From NCBI GenBank assembly GCA_012932295.1, contig JAAONU010000123.1, positions 1,612,001 to 1,676,000 on the forward strand: DNA of 64,000 nucleotides, read 5' to 3'. The notes under the pieces were generated by a model. It was given only the letters and a program-made list of their open reading frames with translations. It did not search any database and was not told the origin of the DNA. This document shows, piece by piece, positions 57,345-64,000 of the stretch; the first letter of the stretch is position 1, and each line of letters begins with the position of its first letter. A program made the translations under genes and the position numbers. The stretch comes from Cyclina sinensis (lineage: Eukaryota; Mollusca; Bivalvia; Venerida; Veneridae).

Positions 57345-58245
57345 TTTTTTTCGAGCCCGCTAGTCGTCACATTTGGTACCACATTTCGGTGTATGTCCGT
57401 GCGTCCGTCCGCCCAGATTGCCTTGTCCGAGCCATAACTTCTCTGGAGAGATTTTAAAATACCTTGGCACATTTGTCTACCTTGATGAAACGGTGTGTCG
57501 CTTGCAAAACCAAGGTTCCCTACTCAAAGGTCAATGTCACAGTGACAGCTCAAAGATCCAAAAAGTTGTTTCTAGACCTTGTCCGGGCCACAACTTCTCC
57601 CTGCATAGAAGGAATTAATAATACCTTGGCACATTTGTTCACCTTGATGAGATGGTGTGTCGCATGCAAGACCCAGGTTCCCAGCTCAAAGGTCAAGGTC
57701 ACAGTGAGAGCTCAAATGACCAAAAAGTTGTTTCTAGACCTTGTCCGTGCCATAACTTCTCTCTGCATGGAAGGATTTGAAATACTCTGGCACATTTGTT
57801 CACCTTGATGAGATAGTCGCGTGCAAGACCCAGTTTCCTAGCTTTGAGGTCAAGGTCACTATCACAGCTCAAAGGTCCAAAATGTGATGATAGACCTTGT
57901 CCGGGCCGTAAATTCTCCCTGCATGGAAAGATTTTGAAATACCTCGGCAGATTTGTTTACCTTGATGAGACGGTGTGTCGCTTGCAAAACCAAGATTCCT
58001 AGCTCAGAGGTCAAGGTCACAATGATAGCTCAAAGGTCCAAAATGTTGATTCTAGACCTTGTCCGGGCCATAACTTCTCCCTACATGGAAGGAGTTAAAA
58101 TATCTTGGCACATTTGTTCACATTGAATGTTGATGATAGATCTTGTCTGGGCCATTACTTTTCCATGCAGGGAAGAATTTGAAAATAGCGTGATTCATTT
58201 GTTATGCTTCCTGAAAGAGACATTATATAGGCCTGCATTGTCCTT
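57345..58245. repeat. Bivalve-type repeat block with ~155-163-bp units
   Basis: It opens with a CCGTGCGTCCGTCCGCCC run. AGACCTTGTCCG(G/T)GCC recurs at about 57575, 57737, 57892 and 58055. Each copy is preceded by TCAAGGTCAC and GCTCAAAGGTCCAAAA and followed by CTTCTCCCTGCATGGAAGGA and GGCACATTTGTTCACCTTGA. It ends near GAAAGAGACATTATATAGG. The 114-codon frame across it is a by-product. Confidence 0.75.
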
Positions 58246-58324
58246 CCATCATCATCTTCCCACAGTTTCCATTTCACTGTCGGCTTTCCGTTAGCTGGCT
58301 CGACATGCTGCCAATAGGCATTCT

Positions 58325-58565
58325 AGTTTGTAGAATTTAAATAAATAAGCGATATAATGTTAAAAGTGAAGTAAATAAGGGAGGTATTGGTAACAGTGAA
58401 GTAAATAAGATGTGTATCGATATCAGTGAAATAAATAAGAGATTATCTTTTACAGTGAAATAGATAAGAGTTATCAAAAACACGAAAGAAAAAAATGTAT
58501 CGATAAGAGTGAAATAAAGAAACGATATACCGGAAACAGTGAAGAAAATAAGAGACTTGAATACA
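58325..58565. repeat. Degenerate ~35-40-bp tandem repeat
   Basis: ACAGTGAA(G/A)TAAATAAGAG or close variants occur about six times (58360, 58397, 58424, 58454, 58508, 58537). The last copies are more altered. Confidence 0.7.
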
Positions 58566-59490
58566 CGACAAATGCATTCTTACGGTTAGATTAGTATAAT
58601 TTTTAACTTCTATATACGTCGAAGGATGAACATCTCCTGCAGATGATATTAATATCGATCGATTTGATCAATTCCTGGGTCCAAGCCATTGGAATATACA
58701 TGTCAGAGACCGTAACCCCTGTTTGGATTCGAACGAGCAAACTGTAGATCGGGAGCTAATGTTCCAAACATGCTGAGATAACTGACATAAAGTATGTATC
58801 TTTATGGAAGGTAAAGATAAATTTATCGACAAACGAACGCATATCAAAACTATTCTGTATGGAATCAAACTTCCATGCCATCTTTACACAAGTGCACTTG
58901 AAGAAATATGTTTAAGAATTGTTAAATATTCGAAGTATTGTTTAAAAATATTTAAAATGATATCAAATTGATTTTTGTTACTGTTGTTGTTGTTTTATTT
59001 TAATGAATCGGTTTTATTTACACAATTTATGCAAAGAAATAGGAATACATTTTATCAGTATTTTGTTTAATGAAGAATGCTTTAGAAGCGTAACATGCTA
59101 AATGATTCTAAAATAATGCTAGAAATTGATATAAATTAATATCAATAATTTTTTCGAAGGAATTGAAAAAAATTGTTGAAGTGTTTATATTTGATTTGGT
59201 AATGCGGTGCTTCAAGAAGACAATTTGTGTTAGGTCAATTTATACTGTAAGCTTCTACACCCTCACTTCTCTCAAAACTTTTTATACAGAATATAAAAGA
59301 AGCACATATTTTAAGCTCTTGATCGAAATAAACAAATTATTTCTTTGTGAAAGAAACATTGAATGAATCATTTGATCTCTTTCCGCATTAAAAATACAAC
59401 AAACAACATCAACAGCAATTTTTATCTATTTTTCTTTTTTAAGGTCACAGTATGCAGACTAAAATTTTGAATTTATCATTTCATTTTTTT
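58566..59490. other. AT-rich non-coding DNA
   Basis: No gene seen. A 5' exon of the B-box gene could lie here or farther upstream, but I cannot point to one. Confidence 0.45.
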
Positions 59491-59495
59491 ATGTT

Positions 59496-59574
59496 CCAGT
59501 TGCAGCAAACAACTATGAACGTAAATGTATTCAGTATGGCTCTGTATGATATTCATGACTACGTGGTTGCATAG
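59496..59574 (+). pseudogene. Decayed copy of the B-box gene's first coding exon
   Basis: An acceptor-like TATGTTCCAG (AG 59498-59499) is followed by TGCAGCAAACAACTATG and a 19-codon frame (MNVNVFSMALYDIHDYVVA) ending in TAG at 59572. This aligns with the start of the real gene 139 bp downstream (MSEKELNMPLCDVHNDKVAQ). AACAAACAACTATG, ATG.CTCT.TGTGAT-like codons and the D(I/V)H.D.VA residues match. The first zinc-binding cysteine is tyrosine here. It is a tandem partial duplication that has decayed. Confidence 0.7.
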
Positions 59575-59620
59575 CCCTTCAAAAAAGATTCGTTTGAACG
59601 ATTTGTATCAAAATTGTCTT

Positions 59621-59630
59621 TTTTTTTCAG
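59621..59630 (+). promoter_or_regulatory. Splice acceptor before the B-box coding exon
   Basis: A T-run of 15 in CTTTTTTTTTTCAG-type context ends in CAG at 59628-59630. The coding ATG follows 23 bp later, so the intron would lie in the 5' untranslated region. Confidence 0.6.
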
Positions 59631-59653
59631 CGGAAACATTGTAACAAACAACT

Positions 59654-60664
59654 ATGTCAGAAAAGGAATTGAATATGCCTCTTTGTGATGTTCACAATGA
59701 CAAGGTTGCACAGGCCTTCTGTAAATACCACAAGAAACTGTTATGTTTAAGCTGTGTTTTGGAGAAAGCAAAATCTCAAGAATGTTCTATCGATGAAATA
59801 ACAGAGATATCTGGAGAGCTAGATACTACTCTTTATGAATGGTTTCTTATGAGACAAATGACTATAAGAAAGAGACGTTCTATAGAAGCATTCGAGAACA
59901 AGACAGAAACGGTGAAGTCTACCTTAAAAAAGGAAGTAACAGAACTGCACGAAAAGCTCGTGAAGCATCTGAATGAAATGAAGGGCAGTTGTTTTCAATC
60001 AATTGATACCCAGGCGGAAACATTAAAACAAGAAGCCGGCAGTAAAGAACGGCTTGATTCTTTTGACAGGATAATTGCTGAAAACATTGAGAAACTCTCA
60101 GCAGAATCCATCGACAAATTCAGTAGTATTCGAACAAGTTTAAATGAATTAAAAATAAAAGTGAAGAAAGAAGTTTCGGATATCAGTGGAGAACCTCAAG
60201 GACACTTTTATCCAAATAAACTTCTTGAAGCTTTCTTTCAGACGAAACATTCATTAGGCAAAGTTTTTTTGACAACTCTTCATATTTATGAACCTGTTGA
60301 AGTAAATCAACCTGCTACACAGAAAGAAAAAGAAAGTATCACGGACAAGGATCACGTTGCAAGTGGAGGGTTTAAAGATTTCAAATTGTATCAGTCGTCA
60401 GACGAACTATATTCTGATACAAAGAAAACAGATATAGCAAGCAAAGGTTCCACTGACATGACCATGAAAACATTTCAAGAGAAAGAAAAGTTGTCTAAAA
60501 GAATGCCACAAAGTTTAAAGGACTTAAGAAAACATGGCGCGTGTTTTAAAGGTTTGTTTCGTAGAAAACATTCAGACAAGACTGATCAGCACGATATAGA
60601 AACAGACACTGAAACCAAGGACAAAACGGCAAATCAAACCGCTCTAAAAGAAACAAAACTTTAA
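59654..60664 (+). CDS. B-box zinc finger, coiled-coil protein (TRIM-like)
   Basis: The 336-residue frame is complete in one exon. Residues 11-44 form a B-box-2-type zinc finger: C11, H14, C23, H26, C31, C34 and C44 are in the usual spacing, but the histidine expected near residue 38-41 is absent (KAKSQ), so the fold may be incomplete. Residues about 60-190 are rich in E, K, L and Q with heptad spacing and no proline, consistent with the coiled coil that follows B-boxes in TRIM proteins. The rest (about 230-336) is hydrophilic and K/D/T-rich without a known domain; there is no RING finger before the B-box and no NHL or B30.2 domain after it. Such RING-less B-box proteins are numerous in bivalves; roles in innate immunity or ubiquitin pathways are suggested for the family but not shown here. 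The start is the first ATG after a splice acceptor. Confidence 0.88.
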   Translation: MSEKELNMPLCDVHNDKVAQAFCKYHKKLLCLSCVLEKAKSQECSIDEITEISGELDTTLYEWFLMRQMTIRKRRSIEAFENKTETVKSTLKKEVTELHEKLVKHLNEMKGSCFQSIDTQAETLKQEAGSKERLDSFDRIIAENIEKLSAESIDKFSSIRTSLNELKIKVKKEVSDISGEPQGHFYPNKLLEAFFQTKHSLGKVFLTTLHIYEPVEVNQPATQKEKESITDKDHVASGGFKDFKLYQSSDELYSDTKKTDIASKGSTDMTMKTFQEKEKLSKRMPQSLKDLRKHGACFKGLFRRKHSDKTDQHDIETDTETKDKTANQTALKETKL

Positions 60665-60787
60665 GAGGCACCTCCTTTTTCTTACTTCAGACCGACGAGA
60701 GCCAAAACATCTTATTGACACAAATCTTCATTTCTTTCCGCTTTCCGTGTTTTTGATGCAGGCTATAAATTACTGTTATCGAAATTA

Positions 60788-60793
60788 AATAAA
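60788..60793 (+). terminator. Polyadenylation signal of the B-box gene
   Basis: AATAAA lies 124 bp after the stop codon, in GAAATTAAATAAATCG. A second cluster (GAAATAAATAATAAAAAA, near 61044) could serve as an alternative. Confidence 0.6.
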
Positions 60794-60799
60794 TCGTTT

Positions 60800-62094
60800 T
60801 TGGTTAGATGCCATAAAACTGTTTTCAGTCGGGAAGCGCAATATTCAAGACCTGCTTGATGACTGTATCGAAGAGTGTATTATAAAGTCATTGTCTTCTC
60901 TTCACATTCTGAGAACGTGTAAACCACTACGAATCTTGCTTTTTCTAACCTGTACTTTATGTACCCTACTGAAGTTCATTATCTATATATGTCAGGAGTG
61001 TTGCTTGTGAGGTACCGTAAAACAGTGATCAACATCACCAAAGAAATAAATAATAAAAAACACCTGCAAAATGTTCACAAATGTGTAATTATTTAGCGTA
61101 TATTTAAACGTATCACCCTACATTTTATTAGGGTATATAAAATCTTTGTCGTCAGCGGTCAATATCATTTTTACTGGACCGTAAAACACATACTGACTTA
61201 AACATAAGTCTATAACTGTCGTTAAACACAAATTTGATGAGAATGCGCACTTGACAGCAAAATGTTTTCTATTGATTTTTATTCTTATGTCGAAGTTTAA
61301 AGACTTCAAAAATCTCTTAACGGGACGCTTTTGAAAAACTTTTTTCTGATGAACCTTCTGCACCCACAGATAGACCTAAAGGTATTCGATCCCAAAACCT
61401 GAGCATGTATTGCAGTGGTCGATTAACGGGCACAATTTAATTGTTTTTTTATTGATAGCATTTAAGGCTAAAAGTAATACTTTCATAATTTTATCACATG
61501 ACTGATGAAAAACACTTCATTGATGACATGAAAAGATGCTAGTACTACAAAACTGTTGTTTGTCGTTGTTGTTGAAATGTCAAGAGACAAACGTCTCTAT
61601 TGTAATAATTCTGAATACAAAAAAGTGCTCGGAAATGCAACATGCATGGTGTTTTTGTATTCTGGATAACGAGAATGGTCGTCCTGTTTTCAGGTTCTGT
61701 TTAAATAATTAATGAATAAATTGGTTGTACAGCTACTAGTTTTTGCTTTGGTAATATGTAAAAGAGGTAAAAGAAAATGAAAGCTGAAAAATCTGAAAAA
61801 GAAATTTGCCTCATTTAGGGACGATTTATCAATGAAAACACATGGAGCTTCGATTGTTACATCACGTCATGTCAGCTCGATTGTCACGTCACGTCAGCGA
61901 CTTGTGGTCAGTTATTTTTTGGCTTATCAAAAGAATAATTTAAAGCAATGAGTATGGATGATAGATAACACGCATCTTTTTTGGACTAATGAATCAAAAA
62001 CTGTATTGTATAACTATAAATTTGTATTATTCATAAGGTTGCGCCATCCTTGATTACAAAAGCATGAAATGGAAGTCCGTATGCTTAGAAGCAA
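60800..62094. other. AT-rich non-coding DNA
   Basis: No supported gene. ATTGTTACATCACGTCATGTC and ATTGTCACGTCACGTCA at about 61853-61905 form a 27-bp tandem repeat with ACGTCA (CRE-like half-site) motifs. Confidence 0.5.
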
Positions 62095-62500
62095 TGTGCT
62101 CTTACAGACAATGTGACAATTGAAAATCACCAAAAACTCGACATTAGAGATATTGTTATCACAAAAGCCTACCGAATAGGCAAGGCTAAAGATGTTCGTG
62201 CACGTGCAAATTAGAAACCGCATCACTGTCTTATTGTGGTCTCCATCAGCAACCCAACCGTTGCAGACATCAACCTCCAAAATGTAACTATGCTGATAAA
62301 CACCACCTTAAGTTTATCCCGTGACTATCTCAGGGAAATACGTAAAGCCAGACAGTAGCTATGGCCAAAATTAAAAGCTGCTAAAGAAAAGTATGGGAAG
62401 GATCCAGTCAAATGAAATACTCATCAGCACTGGCATTAAACGGCGAAACCGTGCGGAACTTTCTTCCTGGTTGTTTTGGTATTCTACATGGTTCATGCAA
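62095..62500 (+). pseudogene. LINE ORF1 fossil
   Basis: One frame reads TIENHQKLDIRDIVITKAYR-IGKAKDVRARA, then a stop and a frameshift. It goes on with INTTLSLSRDYLREIRKARQ, stop, LWPKLKAAKEKYGKDPVK, then a +1 shift to MKYSSALALNGETVRNFLPG. The ENxxxxLxIxDIxIxxAHRIGK and xxRexIRxARxxLWPxLKxA motifs are those of LINE ORF1 proteins. It is a dead fragment; no endonuclease or RT follows that I can see. Confidence 0.65.
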
Positions 62501-64000
62501 TTCAAATGTAAAATTACGCATCCGAGAGAAGTTTAAAATGGCTGTTGAGACACCCCTAAAACTATTTTCAAACGAAAGATTTTCTAAAGCTGATGATGAT
62601 CACAGTAATAATGAGATGTTTCGTCAGTATCAACATATATCCCTGGGACCAGATTTTAATTTTAATACTCAGAAAGAATCAGATATGGAAGAATATTTTC
62701 CAAACTTCTTCGCAAGCAGGATACTTATTACGAGAGCATCATATTAAACAAATTATACCTGTAGATGAGGATACAAAAATAACAGGAAGTAGTGAATGGG
62801 GATGTACGGGTATGGTGTACTTTGTGACGAATGTTTAAATTTACCAAGCTGTTTCAAAGATCTTGTTTGTAAATATTTGACGTTCAATTCGGCTATGACT
62901 GACGATGATGAACATTTGCAAAGAGTCAAAAATAAAATGAAATTTAGCTTAAGATAGTGATTCTCCTTGACAGAATCGTGAGGATTACCTGAAAATTATT
63001 ATTGATACAAAATAACTATTGGGAGTTTAAAAGTATGTGATTTAAGGACTGGACCCAAAATCGGTCGACATGATTAAAACAGTTCTCAATAGTTTGCCTA
63101 TCTGAGAAGAGATTATTATAAACGTACGTTACATGAACGCCCTATTTTACTTCCTTTATCTACTTACGTTTGCTGAACAATGTGTACCTGTTTTTGTTAA
63201 TGAAATACTTTTTAATAGAAAAGATAAAAAAAAATTTACCGTGAAATATTACATACGATTGTATTTACATACAAACGTTTTTTAAACAAAATAGAACTGT
63301 AACGTTAAACAGTACCCTACAAATGTGTTTATTATAGACAGCTATAATGTACTTACTCTGATATCATTACCCACACTAGTCTGTTTTCTATCTAATTATA
63401 AGTACATATGTTATTACGTAATTATAATCTGTGTCTCTTCAATAAAGGCATTGATCAGTTCTGCTTAAATGAAAGACTTAAGTGTGTCAAAAAATCATAT
63501 TATGCAAAACAAAAATAATTCTTACTGCAAAACTTCAAATACGTTGAAATGCTCAGCAGCATTTCTAATTATTTGAAGCTATGAAGATTGGTTTAAACCA
63601 TGCAGTGTCCGGCTGTCTTTCGCCGCTCAAGGCATGTGTCCTTTTGTCGGAAATTGCCCTGGCCATTTTTTCGGTAAGTGCCCTTTTCTATATTAAAATT
63701 AGTTACCTCCAGAAATTACAATACATAGTTCTGTGTCAACATGTTTCAAACGCTTCTAGCATAATCCCGCCTACCAATCTGTCAAAGGTGAGAGGATGCC
63801 TTCTACCTGAAAAGAGGCATACCTTAAAACTCTGCCTCCAGCTTTCCATATAACTCAGCGTGTTATCTAAAGACATCCAAATAATTGAAATGAATCTCTG
63901 CTTTCTGCATGTAAAAAAACATAGGCACCGAGTTAACATGATGGTATCATTGAGGAAAAGATTTCTTTTTCAATTTATTTTGTTCTGTTTCTAAAATATA
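62501..64000. other. AT-rich non-coding DNA to the window edge
   Basis: No supported gene. A 90-codon frame at 63581-63853 contains a hydrophobic stretch and a good donor-like TCGGTAAGT at about 63674. I cannot rule out an exon of a gene running off the window, but there is no family signal. Confidence 0.45.

Noticed and set aside
57464..57808. 114-codon ORF
   Set aside because: A by-product of the 155-163-bp tandem repeat block.
62412..62747. 111-codon ORF as an independent gene
   Set aside because: Its first third continues the LINE ORF1 fossil after a frameshift; the rest shows no family.

Overview
The window looks like AT-rich, gene-poor DNA from a mollusc nuclear genome, most likely a bivalve. 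The evidence is indirect. There are no bacterial operons or ribosome-binding sites. There are introns, polyadenylation signals and microsatellites, and many eukaryotic transposons. Several blocks have the look of repeats common in bivalve genomes: arrays carrying TGACCTTGACC/TCAAGGTCA, a block that opens with GCTCACCTGAG, and a block that opens with a hairpin-like AAGAGCACCGC. Species cannot be set from sequence alone.

Only two cellular gene candidates stand out. One is a B-box/coiled-coil (TRIM-like) protein of 336 residues at 59654-60664. It has its own splice acceptor and polyadenylation signal, and a decayed copy of its first coding exon lies just upstream. The other is an unrecognised small gene near 45252-46797. 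It seems to have two exons, and its 5' part is repeated in inverted orientation at 46955-47445.

The rest is mobile and repeated DNA. 1-7275 is plain AT-rich DNA with small repeats. 7276-9340 is a striking CpG-rich foldback element with near-identical 285-bp ends and a 150-bp higher-order array. 13669-14512 and 16652-17124 are smaller inverted-repeat elements. 21668-27945 holds three bivalve-type repeat blocks. 28191-29702 is a complete Tc1/mariner element with an intact DD34E transposase. 32621-33010 is a 390-bp miniature LTR retrotransposon (TRIM-type). 35301-37120 is minisatellite and C-rich DNA. 37130-45030 is a graveyard: LINE fragments, a Merlin-like transposase pseudogene, a mariner pseudogene with both ends still present, two small unknown reverse ORFs, and a tandemly repeated segment with growing (AT)n(GT)n tracts. 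45252-47445 is the inverted-repeat gene candidate. 48604-58565 holds two tRNA-derived SINEs, a palindrome-rich tandem element, a 54-bp minisatellite that stays open for 264 codons, a LINE with ORF1 and endonuclease remnants, and an array of CCGTAT/ATACGG inverted motifs. 59490-64000 holds the B-box gene and a LINE ORF1 fossil.

The elements do not form a pathway. The unifying theme is repeated use of inverted-repeat architecture: at least seven separate structures could fold back on themselves. Coordinates of repeat edges are by eye and may be off by several bases unless a target-site duplication is stated.
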